From NCBI GenBank assembly GCA_032629725.1, contig JAFEVB010000032.1, forward strand, positions 1-64,000: 64,000 nucleotides of DNA, written 5' to 3'. Source of the stretch: Gremmenia infestans. Its lineage: Eukaryota; Ascomycota; Leotiomycetes; Helotiales; Hamatocanthoscyphaceae. The notes under the pieces were generated by a model. It saw only the letters and a program-made list of their open reading frames with translations. It had not been told where the DNA came from and ran no database searches. The position numbers were made by a program, and so were the translations under genes. Each line of letters opens with the position of its first letter. Within the stretch, counting starts at the first letter, position 1. This document shows positions 44,200-56,724 of the stretch, one piece after another.

Positions 44200-45672
44200 C
44201 GTAGCATTGTACTTGGTCACCGCTCGCTATTCTATCTGTCAAGACTCACCATGCGCTATATTTGGACCTGCATTACTAGGGGTTCTGGTTGTTTGGGTTC
44301 CCACGTCGTGCCTTTAAGATTCCTGGTCCACTTTTCTAGCCGGCGTTTTAGGATCTGCTGTACATTTTCGAACACCAAATACGAGTCTTTTGATCGACTT
44401 CACACTAGACTCAACCATCTGAGTCAGAATTTGCATCACGTGCCACCTTTTACCAATTAACGCCAAGAAGACTAAAGCAAGTATCCAGATCAATGGCAAA
44501 ACGTGTTGCACAGATCAATGGGCAAACTTGGGAGAGTGGAGAGTAATGAGTGACCTGAGAAGCTGGGGCTCATTCTGATATTAATAAACCGCCCATGCTC
44601 TAGGATATAACGTGCAATCACCGTGTGAAATAATACTTACTAAGCAACTATAAAGTAAGGTAGGCTACGAGTACCTAGTTCTAGTCCTAGGTATACTGTA
44701 GAGTGAAGTCACCTCATAGGCTTGGTGGCCTATCGCTAAAGCAGACAAACTCGGCAAGCCAACCCCTGAACGCGGAGACGTTGACAACTCAGCGACGTTG
44801 TCTCCGGAGGTTTACCCTTCCAATTCCAATTTGATTGCCATCCCAATCCTAATCCCATTGCCAAGGTCACCCCACCTTATTTATTATCTGGGAGGGATGC
44901 GATGCGTGCTTCTCCGTATGCTCTTCGTGATGCGACGCACGGCTCCACCCGCAGCTCCCACGCAGATTGTTTTCATTGGCCACTACGTGGATCGCACGGC
45001 GTGGCACATACAACCGGGAAATAGTATACAGAGTAAGGCGAACACGTTGCACCCAATGCACAAAATCGTGCGGGTTGTGGACTGCGGGAACGGGAAGTCA
45101 AGGACACCCTTTCAAAATCCAGGAACCAGTAGGGAAGACATCAGCTGTACCCAACCAACAGGTTTTTAGCACGCTGCAAGTAGAGGCATCTTGCGCATGT
45201 CGGCCAGCAAGACACGAGTCCATCCCGTTGCGTCCTCACCTGCAGCATTGGGCAGCGTCCAGACACTGCGAGTGCGAGAGATGGCCGTCCCTCGTCGACA
45301 TCGGATCAACCACTTGGATGCGACGTGGCGCCACTCCATCATACTGCCCTGATGGATAATGAGCCACGATACTGATCACTTGGACCTCCAATTCAGTAAG
45401 TCGTGGGGGTGTCCCTTCTCGTGGGTGTGGGACGCCAGCGTCACTTTCTTTCCTTTGCCAGTTCCCCCTCGTTACCAATTGAACCGTCAGTTCTACTTAA
45501 TTCGCCATTTGGCATTTTCATAGGCAGCCCTTTGGCTGCTGACTTAATAACCCGTTGACCCGTCACTTTTCAATTCCGTTTCTTCTTACAAGCATATTCC
45601 ACGTCGGGTAGCACGAATTTATTGTCCCCCATTGGGTACCCATACAGAGCCGAGAGCCCGTTATCACTGAAC
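44200..45672. other. Intergenic region, about 1.47 kb
   Basis: Between SNF7 and the giant repeat gene, both on the plus strand. Open frames at 44,798-45,169 and 44,967-45,359 overlap each other in different frames and show no domain. A CCTAGGTA-rich stretch is at 44,670-44,700. Confidence 0.5.
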
Positions 45673-48600
45673 ATGGGAAGAAATAATAAGAAGAGTTCGA
45701 AGTTCATCTCGCTCGACAGTGCAGACTCTGTATCTCCTGACGAGATACATTCATCAGTATGGAACACGTTTCATTTAGTCCTTGCAGAACCGTTATTTAC
45801 TCTCAATGGTTACCCGTGCAGACCACGGAACTCACCCAACCCGTAACGTTTACGGGTACACCGGACGACTTGGAGCTTCTGGATGCTTGCATAGAAAACC
45901 CCGATGTAGATGCTCCACCATCAGAGCACGAAGTTGTTGGTCAGTATGCGAGTCAATTGGTATACTGCAAAACTAATACGTCTACTTAGAAGAGTCTGGT
46001 AAGGGAGATCAAGATGGAGAAGATAAAGCTGATACCGGCGATGACGCCGGGGACGAAGCAGCTAACGAGCCAGCTGGAGACGAAGCAGTCGCCCCAATCG
46101 AAGAGTCACCACCGCATGCGGAGAGCGTTCCAGATGCCTCTATTGGTGGAGAAAACATACAAGAACAAGTGGACGCAGAACCGAACCCGGAAGGAAATCT
46201 GAAGGTTGAGGAGGAGGGTAGTGGATCTGGACAACCTGGAGATCAGGAGCCTCCCAGTGATGCCTCACTTCCGTTGGAGGACGCCAGCAGTGCATCTCCT
46301 CCAGATCCTGACACCCCGACACAGGGCAATGGCGGCGCATCGGAGGCAGTCGAGCCTTCCACCTCTCCATCACCACCAGCTCAAGAAGACGCCCAAGCCG
46401 AACCCCCCGAAGCCATTGAAGAGCCACAACAAGCTGGTATTGAAAAAATAGAGGAAGCAAACCTTGAGCCACCGGTAGAGCAGGTTGAAGAGGGCGAATC
46501 CTCCCAGCCCATCGAACCCCCAGAGGATAGCCCCTCCACGCCGGAGATTGAAAGTGAAGAGCCTTCTGCTCCAGCTGAACAAGAATCGAAAGCTTCAGAA
46601 GCACCGTCCAGCCCAAAGTCTGTACATTCAGTACACTTTGACGATGGGACTGCTCCTCCTGCTCCTCCTGCACTGGGTCCATCAAAGTCCAAAAGCAAGA
46701 ATGAGAAGAAGTCTAAGAAGAAAGATTCAAAAAAGGGGAAGAGCTCCAAGTCTGAGAAGGAGACTAAATTCGAACCCCCCCTGGAACCAGAAAACCTCCC
46801 TGAGCAAGACAACGAAACTCTGGAGCAGAATGAGGAGACGCCAAAACCCGAAAAGCAAGAGAAGCCATCAAAGAGCAAGAAAGATAAGAGAAAAGATAAG
46901 GGAAAGGGAAAGGATAAATGTGGCAAAAAGTCCATCGTCACCCCACCAATGCCTACTACCTCAGATGCTCCTGAACTCCCAGTAGAAGCTCAAGCAAGTG
47001 AGCCGACTCCACCACCTTCAGAGAATTCAGACGAATCGCCTGAGCCAGCCCCTGAAAATGATGCAACTGAGCAAACTAGCAACGAGGCTGTTGCTGATGC
47101 CGTGGAAGAAACCCACCCTGAAGAGCCCACGCCACCTTCTGAACCCGTTGTTGAATCAAATGAACCACCTATAGAAAGTGTTCCAGAGGTTGTGGAAGGC
47201 TCTCAAGATGAATCAGCTGCTGCCCCCCAGGACTCGATTGAGCCTCCCGAAAGTACTGTAGAGCACGTCATAGAGGAGCAAGAGCCATCTGCCCCAGCCG
47301 AACCGAGTACCCCATTTGAACCCGAGTTAAGTGAGACCTCCGAGCCAGTAAAAGAGGTTGAATCTGCATCTGAAATCGAAGCAGAGGTCCCGAGCTCAGA
47401 TATCCAGCCAGTTGTCAGCGAGGACCCCGAATCCCAAGAAATTGACACAGTTGAGGACCCAGAGCCGAACGAAAACTGCCCTGCGGTCGACGAAAAGGTA
47501 GAAGAGGAATATTCCGACGTAAAAGAAGAAACCCACAGTCCTGAACCTGAGGCGCCTGATGAGAAGCTCGCTGAATCAGAATCCATACCTGAGGGTGAGC
47601 CTGCGGAGACGAAGAGTGACGATGCTGCTCTGAGCGAGCCTGCAGAAACGCCCGTTGAGCCACCAGACGAGGCACTTGAGGAACATAAGCCTTCTGAAGC
47701 GGTTACGCCTTCAGAAACTGCCTCCACAGTGGAATCTGAGCATCCTGGCGATGAGGTTGCATCTTCTTTTCCCACCCCAAATGAGACGGCAGAGAGCAAG
47801 GACGCAGACGAGCCGGCTTCTACAGTAAGAATATTATATTTCTCTACCTTTAGTTCCATTATTGTTGCTGGTACATAGAAGACTTAATAATCTCTCCTCG
47901 GAATTGGGTGATTAAGATCTCCTGGGGACTGAACATCTCAGTCCTGATTGACTCACTGGCAGCGACGAACTAAAAAAACTGGGTTCTGAAACAAGAACTA
48001 GTCCATTGATATAGGGATACGAGTGGCGTTAGAATCCTAGGATATTTAAGGCAAGATCGCTAATTGGGATGATCTAGGAACCGAGCGAAGAGAATGCAGA
48101 AGCTCAAGCTCCAGCTGAAACAGAATCAACCGGTAGTGATGAGGTTAAAGAGGCAGAATCAGAATCGTCGGTTGAAAGCCAAGTACCTTTGAGTGCCGAT
48201 CTTGAAAGCCCTTCTGTGGAAAATGAAAATCTACCAGTAGAGGGGAAACAAGAAGGGGGATCAAATGCAGAGGCAGTCGCCGAGAGCGATCCCATCGAAG
48301 AGCCAGATCCAGTGAGTTGCCTCTGTTTTCGTACTTTGCTATTTCCTGTACTTGTATTATACACCTCGCAGTGTGGGACGGACTATTGGGATGACCAGAA
48401 GCGAATAGCTCAGGTCCCTTCTACATATCTATGACATGGCTATCTGCTTCTTTGAAAATGCTGACTTGGTATCTTGTAGGTAGCTGATGAGACCAAGGAA
48501 ATCCCGTCAGCAGAAGTCGAGTCCTCCCCAGAGCTACAAGAAAATGGAATCGAGGGAGAAACTTCAGAGGAAGCAGCCCCCGCCGAGAGCCAAGAACCCA

Positions 48601-51468
48601 TCGAGGACGAGCCCGCTCCTCCTATCGCCGAAGCTGACGTTTCCGTCGCTAGTGATGCCCAATCGACTGTGGAGGAAAGTCCCAAAGACGCCGTGCCAGA
48701 AATAGCCCCCGAGTCACACGACATTGAGATCGAGGCCGAAGAGAGCTCTACACCAAGTGAGGAAAACACGGAAAGTTCTGAGAATGAGCCGAAAGAAGAA
48801 ACTAAGGTTTGTGTCAATTTTCTCTTTCAATTGGAACCCACAATATGATTTGACATTTGAGAAGCCGCTGAGTTCAAGAGCTAACTTTTGTCAAAAGGCA
48901 TTCGAACCAGATGCAATTCCAGAAACCCCACAAGAGGATAGCAAGCTTGACGAGCCTCAAGAGCCCCCCGGCGAGGTAGAACCTGAAGGATTGGCAGCAG
49001 AAGACCCGCCCCAGGTAGTAGAGAGTGTTCCCCCCGAGGAGACAGATCCTGTTGACACAACACCGACAACCATGGATGAAACTTCTCCTACAGATGAAAG
49101 GCCAGAGGCTCAGGAAGAAATCAACGTGGAGCAGCCTGTTTCCGAGAGTCAAGCTGAGCCGCAAGATAGCGGTGAAAGCGAGAATGCTCCTGTCGAGACC
49201 AGTGAACCGGCTGAAGAGAGCCCGCCAATTGAGAACAGTGCATCTGTGGAAGATGTCAACTCGGAGGAAAATAGCTCTTCTTTGGCACCGGAGGAGGATG
49301 AGGAAGCGAGCAACCTAGAGGAAACGCCATCTCCTGAGACACCCATCGAGAGCACTCCAGTTGAGGAATCTCCGGAAGCAGACGAGACCGTCGAAGCAGT
49401 TCCAGAGGAGGTCAAGCCAGTTGAGGAAGAAGCACCGCCGGAAGCAGACGAGGCCGTCGAAGCAGTCCCAGAGGAGGTCAAGCCAGTTGAGGAAGAAGCA
49501 CCGCCGGAAGCAGACGAGGCCGTCGAAGCAGTCCCAGAGGAGGTCAAGCCAGTTGAGGAAGAAGCTCCAGAAGTCGAGGAGACCGTCGAAGCAGTTCCGG
49601 AGGTCAGCCCAGTTGAGGAAGAAACCCCAGAAGCACAGGAGACCGTCGAAGCAGCTTCGGAAGTCAGCTCAGTTGATAAAGAAGCCCCAGAAGCACAGGA
49701 GACCGTCGAAGCAGTTCCGGAAGTCAGCTCAGTTGAGGAAGAAGCCCCAGAAGCACAGGAGACCGTCGAAGCAGTTCCGGAGGTCAGCCCAGTTGAAAAA
49801 GAAGCAGACGAGACCGTCGAAGTAGTTCCAGAGGAGGCCAAACCCGTTGAGGAAGACTCTAAGACCACAGAACTTATCAGTGAACCAGCTATCGAGGCTT
49901 CACCACCCCTAGAAGACGGCCAAAACGACGATACAAAGGAGGTTGAACTTGCAGACGCCTCACACGAAAACACCCCGGCGTCCGAAGAGACAAAAGAACC
50001 CGAGGTAGAAATTCCACCCGTTGATGATGCCCTAGAGGTCAACAACGATGGGCCAGAATCTTCAACTGAACAGGACAAAAAGGAGGAATCATCTGAGGAC
50101 AAAGGCGACATTACCGAAGCGATCGATGGTGCGACTGCCGCTATTGTGGCCGGAGCAATCGTTGCTGAGGTTTTATCCCAGGACCTTCCTACCGAAGAGC
50201 CAGAACCTGTTACGGAAAAAGCGATTGTCGGCGAACCAGAGCAACTACCAGATGTCGAGGAGGAACCTGCTTCACCCGGCTCACCTGCCTCTCCGAAGTC
50301 CGAGAGGCGCAAGCACCGATCTTCAAGACATTCAAAGAGCTCCAGTCACCATAGCAGCAAAGACAAAGGGAAAGAAAGAGAAGCTACCCACGATGAGTCG
50401 CGTCGCTCGACCTCTCATCGTAAACGTCGTGACAGCGAGACCTCTACCAAACCAGTAACAAAAGCACCTTCAACCCCCCCTCAGCCGCAAAAGCCCGTTC
50501 GTCATGACAGTGGTGTAAGCGCAGGAAGCACCAGCTCGCATTCCCATCGAAGACAACGCACGCCTGAGGAGCAAGCAGCCCACGATATACGCAAGGAGGA
50601 ACGTCGAGCGAAAGCCCGTGCTGCAGAAATTGAACTCCAGAAGAATGAGAGTGCGGTGGCTGATGAACTGGCTATGGGTTCGGCAGTCCCACGACACCTA
50701 TCAACATCAGCCAGGAGGTACAGCAGCACCAAGTCCAGCCATAGCTCTACCCACAGCAGAGATGACGGCGAAAAGAAGCCAAAGTTGATGGACCTAAAGG
50801 GCGTCAGTGTGGTAAAATCACCCTTCATAGTAAATGACAAACCGCACATCAAAGAGACGAAAGAAAAGGTAAAAGCAACGGCTTCCGAGCGCATCCGCAG
50901 ATCCATAGATGGCGCAAGACCTAGACGTGACGAGTCTAAGGATAAGAAGCCAACACTCATTGATCGCATCCGTCAATCGATCGATGGTGAGCGTCCCAAA
51001 CTTGATGAGTTGAAGGACAAGCGCAAGTCATCTCCTGGAGAACGACCAAAGATGGACCAGAAATCCCACCGCCACTCCCACCGCTCTTCCCACTCGACCC
51101 GTAACGATTCAGACAGGAAGGATCGCGATGAGAAAGAGAGATCGGAGCGCGAGGCTCGTCGCGCCCGTAGAGAGGCCGAAAAGAAAGTGGAGCTTGCGAG
51201 GCAAGAGGTTGCTGAGGAGACTCGGAAGAACAAGGAGAAAGAAGACGAGGAACGACGGATTAGGCACGAGGAGAGGCGCAAGAGGAAGGCCGAGGAGGAA
51301 AAGCACCGAGATTTCGATCCCAAACGGCGTGATGAGGAGAGGTCCCAGCCACCTGGAAGCAGCGATCGGAGGGAGAGGGTGCATCGACACCGAGCACACG
51401 AGAAGAAAGAGCCGCCGAAAGGAGGATTGAAGAGCCTCTGGTCTTCAGCAAAAAAGGCCTTTGCATGA
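45673..51468 (+). CDS. Giant Pro/Glu-rich repetitive protein, uncharacterised
   Basis: Six exons: 45673-45756, 45822-45939, 45990-47824, 48078-48311, 48480-48806 and 48898-51468, predicted 1722 aa. All introns are GT-AG. The N-terminus (MGRNNKKSSKFISLDSADSV, then TELTQPVTFTGTPDDLELLD) is the least repetitive part. Most of the protein is acidic, disordered Pro/Glu/Ser/Ala sequence, with an array of eight ETVEAVPE-type repeats coded at 49378-49863. The last 350 residues turn strongly basic (Arg/Ser/His-rich, then ERIRRSIDGARPRRDESKDK repeated as DRIRQSIDGERPKLDELKDK, then a long Arg/Glu helix) and end KSLWSSAKKAFA. An acidic repeat region with a basic C-terminal module suggests a structural or tethering role; fungal databases label such proteins involucrin-repeat-like. 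No enzyme or membrane domain is visible. Confidence 0.78.
49378..49863 (+). repeat. In-frame coding tandem repeat, eight units of 51-66 nt
   Basis: Units start at 49378, 49444, 49510, 49573, 49633, 49693, 49753 and 49804. Units 1-3 code for the form DETVEAVPEEVKPVEEEAP; units 4-7 for the shorter QETVEAVPEVSPVEEEAPE; unit 8 returns to the long form. Near-identical DNA between neighbours points to recent unequal exchange or slippage. Unit changes are multiples of three, so copy number can vary without losing the frame. Confidence 0.9.
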
Positions 51469-52744
51469 TGGAATACGTTTTTGATTTGGACGTCTGCAAC
51501 AGACATTTCGATTCTTGATGATGTTACGAGATACGATTGGTGACTTTGCGAATGATGAATAATTTTTTAACGATGTTACGAAATATTTTCTTTAATTTGT
51601 CAATTTTGGGATGGGAAAGTGTACACCGAATTGAGGATACGATACGATACGATACGATACGATTTATCAGGCCACGCATGAGTGTGTTGTATTTCTGTCT
51701 TTTCTTTAGAACTCTGTAATGACCGAAACGTTGTGGTTCATACATATAAGCATATCATTAGTATCTAACTTGAATTGAGATGATGATTAATGACGACCTC
51801 GAAACCGTCTGGACTTGACGTTACATTATCTTTATTTGTATATTTGACAAACTCTGCAAATTGATGTAATAGTGTCGGGACTATGTAAATGCAGGGTGTA
51901 AAATGTTGGAAAAGGTTCGCAAAACCAAAGTGTTAATTGATACTATAAAAGCACTGCCACTTGGCAAATGGGTATTGTATAGAGCCGCTGACAAGCCAGG
52001 AGAGCATCATTTGGAAGAAGAGCAACTCTACCTGCGCCTTCATGAGCATATTCAGCTTGGTGAAGTTTGTTATGGTGGCCAGAGGCCAGGAGGATTTGAC
52101 CCGATATGGCAAAGTGTAAGAGGAGTTTTACGACCAATGGTTTGGTTACAGGTTGTTGATACTTATCCAAGACCTCGGAGATCGCGTTGATCGGGGTGCA
52201 GAGTGCCAATGCCTGACATCATAAACATAGACCTCTATTTACCTCGTCTTACTGTTACGAGACGTGTTTAGTGGGCTTAAAGGAAACTGCGGTGCTAAGA
52301 GCAAGTACTTTCTCACCGTAATCAGAAACTCAAGGTTGGATCGCTAAGGTGGAAATTAGGAGAGTACTGGTTGCAAGGAAGATAAAAACTCTCGAGCTGC
52401 GACTGCTAAGCTGGGGACTACTTTATGCACGCATTGTGAGACGTAGACTCACGCAGCGAACTGGGCGAGTTTTAAGCACTACTCAAACACTTTCACACCC
52501 AAAATTCCGACTAGAGCTATGGTGCACCAGGCGACCGACTATGCCCCCTAAAAGGCAGTTTGTACAAGAAATGCAGAGCTCGCCGTTTTCGTGGTTCATA
52601 TCTTTAAAGAATACAGAAGAAATAGGTTATACATAAGCTTGGCAACCGAAACTATGATACATAAATGCTTTTGGGTTTGGAGATCTAATGCACGTTGCAT
52701 TACCTCTTTTCTACCACCGAATCTCTTGGATATATCCCGTCACT
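51469..52744. other. Intergenic region, about 1.28 kb
   Basis: Between the convergent repeat gene and OST3. Overlapping open frames at 51,903-52,209 on both strands and 52,349-52,636 (plus) carry no recognised domain. Contains the GATAC pentanucleotide repeat. Confidence 0.5.
51636..51663. repeat. (GATAC)5 pentanucleotide repeat
   Basis: Five perfect GATAC units plus GAT, about 170 bp past the stop of the repeat-protein gene. Confidence 0.95.
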
Positions 52745-54116
52745 CTAGAAGAAAGGTGGCAGCCAGAAGGGATAACCACCATTCTTCATCCTGAAGACAC
52801 TAAGTAAGAAGCTGTACATGACGAAGATGACGCCGCTCCAAACTATCACAGCAACCTGCTGAGTCTTGGGATCGGTAATGCGCGGAACCTTGAGCGCTAG
52901 TGAAATAGTGGCGAATGAGAGGAGGCCATCTGAGAAAATGTTAGCAGACATACATATCATATGTGCTTGTGCGATAAATTTCAGATTCAGACTATCAACC
53001 CCGAGGGACGATCTGGTTGATGGAATCCATAATTGGGGAAACAAAGGATGAGGGTGGGGGTTGAAAGTGACGAGGAGATCAATCAGCACTTACATATAGC
53101 CGCTAGAATTTGAGTTTCGAGGCCATTCTGTAAGAGTAAGTCAGTATTCTTGACCAGTAATCGAGTACAGATAAAAAAACGGGTCGTCAGTAGCGGAAGA
53201 ATGCTGGACGACGAAGTAATAGCACGTAGAAACATACCTGATTGGAGAAGCCTCCTGCGAAATAGCTCACGCCTCCTCTGCCATCACCAGTAACATATGG
53301 AACTTTTCTGATATGGTTGAACATGTGTCCGGTGGTGAAAAGTAATATGGCAATCAAGCTGATTGCCGCCCAAACGTTCCGGTTTTGTATGATTGGCACC
53401 ATATATGGCCAAGCGACACTTAGGAAGGTTATTGTTGCTAATATGGTGGTGGTGATAGCAATACCACGCACCCAATTGATAGGTCGATTGACTTGGGGAT
53501 GTGGTCGATCAGGAAGGTAACGGGCGATCCAGGAATGGACTTGTTCTGCGGATTGAGGCCTACTTTACAGTCAGCTTGAATTCCGACTTTCAGTTGTTCT
53601 CGAATAGAGGCATACCCGCTGGTGAAATCATATCTTATTGGGCCATTGTCGGGAACAGCGTGAGGGCCAACAGTTGGCTGGAAGAATAGAAGGACTGGGG
53701 CAGTCTGGAGACCAAGCTGGAGGAAGGAGTATTAGCAATAGGAATTAAGTCTTTGCGAGAGTACTGACAGATTGAAAGGTGTTTTTGCCATCCACGAAGT
53801 CTAAGGTTCCAAAGACGAGCCGCGAGTCACCCTTCTTGTCCCCTTTGGTCCAGCTACTGGACAAGAGATCCCATTCCGGTTGAAATTCGCGGCAGAGAGC
53901 ACATCCAAAACGAGCTTCCATAGCTGTCAGCAACACAACTACAGAGTAGTCTCTAGGGGCGGCTGTCAATTTCGCATAGACCGAATCGTCGAGTTTCAGT
54001 GGGGTGGATGCAAGAGCTTTCGTATGGAATTGGCTGAATTTGTCTACAGGCGGCTTTTTAGCTGCGAGGGCAGCTGCCGGCAGCAGAGATAGAAGGAGAC
54101 CTTTTAGGAAATGCAT
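52745..54116 (-). CDS. OST3: Oligosaccharyltransferase subunit Ost3/Ost6
   Basis: ER-membrane thioredoxin-like subunit of the N-glycosylation complex; its redox site captures acceptor proteins. Five exons: 53769-54116, 53616-53716, 53238-53559, 53094-53127 and 52745-52929; total 329 aa. All introns are GT-AG and in frame. A signal peptide (MHFLKGLLLSLLPAAALAA) leads into the luminal domain with the CxxC site C72-ALC75 in FGCALCREF. Exon 2 gives LGLQTAPVLLFFQPTVG. Four membrane segments follow: GIAITTTILATITFLSVAWP, AAISLIAILLFTTGHMF, QILAAIYGLLSFATISLALK and VAVIVWSGVIFVMYSFLLSVF. The conserved NHIRKVPY loop and the C-terminal GGYPFWLPPFF are typical. The 34-nt exon 4 is needed to make the third segment. 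Confidence 0.94.
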
Positions 54117-54408
54117 CTTGAAAAGTGCCGTCGAATTGTGGATTGATAGACGACGGAAGTTGGAGAAGAGAAGAGTAGAGAAAGAAGTACCGCAGTACTG
54201 TCATATGGAGCTTTCGATAAGGTGTCCTCTGGGCGTTGCGTTTCGTAGATGGTCCGTGCGCTCCACAGTACGTACCCGTACCGTACGTTAGGCTAGTCTA
54301 CTTCAGGTACTCTATTTACTCTACTGTTTTGACGCGTTTTCAAAAACCACGCTCCGTTCCATCCTTTCACCCCTTCCCTCGCACCCCACAACCACATAAT
54401 CCACCATT
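54117..54408. promoter_or_regulatory. Divergent promoter of OST3 and the coiled-coil gene
   Basis: 292 bp between the start codons; contains GTACGT/ACGTAC-type palindromic sequence near 54,268-54,287 and a CCTTTCACCCCTTCCC pyrimidine tract before the plus-strand start. Confidence 0.45.
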
Positions 54409-56242
54409 ATGGATTCATCAATATCTTATAATGATGGCGAGCACACCGAGAGCGTGAGTAGCTCTACTTGGAAAGCCGACCCCCAACCCCCTGACTGACA
54501 AGATGGCAGTATTTGTCTAAGTCACAGAGTCTCGAAGTGGCATATCAAGAAGCATTACGCAACACGGAAACCATTGTTAAAGATGAGGCTGCGCGGCGAC
54601 TGAGGCTCCGAATCTTGATGCTGGAGAACGAGAATGATGATCTACATGAGCAGCTTGCGCTGGGGGATGATCGTATTGATGTCTTGGAGCAGGAAGGCGA
54701 TGAGCTGCGGGAACAACTGGAGCGCGCCCATGACGAAACACAGCGCCACGAGGCAGATGCGAGAGTTCAGACACGTGAGCTGAATAACCTGCGGGTGTGT
54801 CCCACTTCTTTGATTGCATACACCCATCTAATTATCTGTAGGCCGAGTTGACTTCCATGAACGGCGTCACAATGGATACTACGAAGTTATTGACTGAAAA
54901 ACTATCACTTGCGCGGGAGCTTGCCACGCTGAAGCCGGAACTCGAGCACCTGCGTTCTCAAGCGTCATATCAGCAGATGACTCTGTCCGAAAAGTTGGCA
55001 TTGCAGCGTCAAGTTAGTACATTGGAGGTGGAAATTGAGACGGAGAAACGCGCTTCGAAGCGAGCTGCGGAGAAGAATGACAGTAGGGAGAGAGAAGCAG
55101 ACCTCCGGAGCCAATTGGAAGTACTGCAGAATGATCTGGTGCGAGAAAAGAACAACAGGAGGGCTAAAGAAGGAGAGCTCCAGAGCCAATTGGAATCCCT
55201 ACAGAAAGACCTGGCGCGAGAGAAGAAAGAGGGCGGGAAGGAATTGAAAGCTTCAGAGACTCGGCATACAGTGCTCGAAAGCAAGCTGGACCAGATGCGG
55301 ACAAAGTTACGAGCTACGAAGGAAGAGCTGAAAGAATGTCAGAACGAGCTCACTCAGGCTCGCGCAGCCCCCGCGAAGACATTGAGTATATCGGCCAGTA
55401 CGGATGCTTCAACTAGACCACGCAAAAGAGCGGCTTTGGAGATGAGTACCGATGTAAATATAGGTACGCCAGATGGAGTTGCAGCTCGGGGAAAGAAGCC
55501 GGCCATCAAGAGGGGTAGAAAGGATCAGACTATGGTGGGAGAGAAGTCGATGTTTTCGATCACCCCTTTCTTAAATCGCACCATGAACATGGCTCCCGAT
55601 ACGCCCGCCAAGGATCCGGAAATTGATCTCGTAGAAGAGGAGGATCAGGATACCGACAATCAAGGATCTGAAGCGGAGGTAGCATCAGAAGCTCCCGAAA
55701 TTCCCGAGACATCGACGCCAACTGCTGCTCCTAAGGCTAAAGGTAAGAAGAAGGTCGTACATAAGCCTGAGGTACTTGACAAAAGGGCTCTCGGCGATAC
55801 AAAGAGCAATACCCAGAATAAGAAACCTGCACCGAAAAAACGGACAATTAGTACACTAGAGAAGGTCACCGAGGAAGATGTCGATGAGAATGAGGAGCCA
55901 CGCGAATTCGCTGCTGCGATTACTACCTCCAAGACCGTGGCTGCACCGAAGCCAGGAAATATGAAGCCGGCAAGATTGCAATCAAAGGCGGCCGAGACTG
56001 AGGATACAGGTCTGAGGAAGAAGAAGAGAAAGTTGCTAGGAGGAAAGACCCTGTTCGATGAAGAAGACGGTGAGGCTACAAAGCGACCCACAAAGGTTTC
56101 TCTTGGAGCTCCTAGGTTACTCGCAAAGGGTGGTCTAGCTGGTCCGGGCGGTGGTCTTAGGAAGGGACTCGGAGCTGGGATGGGAACATTTTCGCCACTG
56201 AAAAAAGATCGGAGGGGTATAGGAGCTAGCTTTCTTGCCTGA
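54409..56242 (+). CDS. Coiled-coil, probably nuclear protein of unknown function
   Basis: Three exons: 54409-54453, 54510-54794 and 54842-56242; total 576 aa. Donors GTGAGT and GTGTGT, acceptors GGCAG and TGTAG. The N-terminus MDSSISYNDGEHTESYLSKS is followed by a long coiled coil (about residues 25-320; for example RLRLRILMLENENDDLHEQL, ALQRQVSTLEVEIETEKRAS) containing an internal repeat (ELQSQLESLQKDLAREKK matching DLRSQLEVLQNDLVREKN). The C-terminal half is basic and disordered, with RKRAALEM, KKPAIKRGRK and LRKKKRKLLGGKTLF as likely nuclear signals. A short hydrophobic motif FSITPFLNRT and a Gly-rich end (GLAGPGGGLRKGLGAG) look conserved by their order in a disordered setting. A chromosome or spindle-pole role would fit the shape, but I cannot name a family. 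Confidence 0.8.
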
Positions 56243-56724
56243 TACTTGGACGGTCCTCGAGTGACATACGATCAGGATATTGGCACGAGGCTGCTAAACG
56301 GACATTGGAGGCGTTGGCTGCATGTAATGGAAATTTGGAGTTATTGAATTGTTTAGAGTTTATGGGGTACTTGGATCAGGTATGAAGCAAGGATCCATTC
56401 AGATAGTGGATACCTTGTTCCGCGCATGATTAACACTGTTTCTTGAATTCACCTCTCAAGAACAGAATACTGTGTGTGCTAATCTATCAACCAAATGCTA
56501 ACGACGATCTCTTGAGCCTCCTATTGCCCCTTGTCTTGAATGAAGATATTTGCTTGCGTATCCTCGGCTTGTGCTCTGCTTTATCTAGCTTGGTCTTCTT
56601 TTTCATCAAGTTCTTGTTCTTCGTTTTGGTTCTCATCGTAATGATCCTCCTTTGTGGAACATTGATGCCGCAGAAGTAGCACTAAGCTAGGCTGTATTGA
56701 AATCCGGATACCTCATTATCTAAG
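56243..56724. other. Intergenic region between convergent genes
   Basis: About 480 bp. A 78-codon Leu/Phe-rich open frame at 56,443-56,679 is probably chance in T-rich 3' sequence. No other feature seen. Confidence 0.5.

Noticed and set aside
46381..47859. Antisense open frames (186 and 218 codons) opposite the Pro/Glu-rich region
   Set aside because: Same composition artefact; repetitive Ser/Gly translation with no domain.
49149..50312. 387-codon open frame antisense to the giant repeat gene
   Set aside because: Ser/Thr/Gly-rich mirror of the GAG/GAA/CCA codon bias; no own features, and its length follows from the repeat.
51903..52209. Overlapping open frames on both strands
   Set aside because: Neither strand shows family motifs or plausible splice partners; not enough to call a gene or a transposon remnant.
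56443..56679. 78-codon Leu/Phe-rich frame that looks like a membrane peptide
   Set aside because: T-rich 3' flanking sequence readily gives hydrophobic frames; no supporting context.
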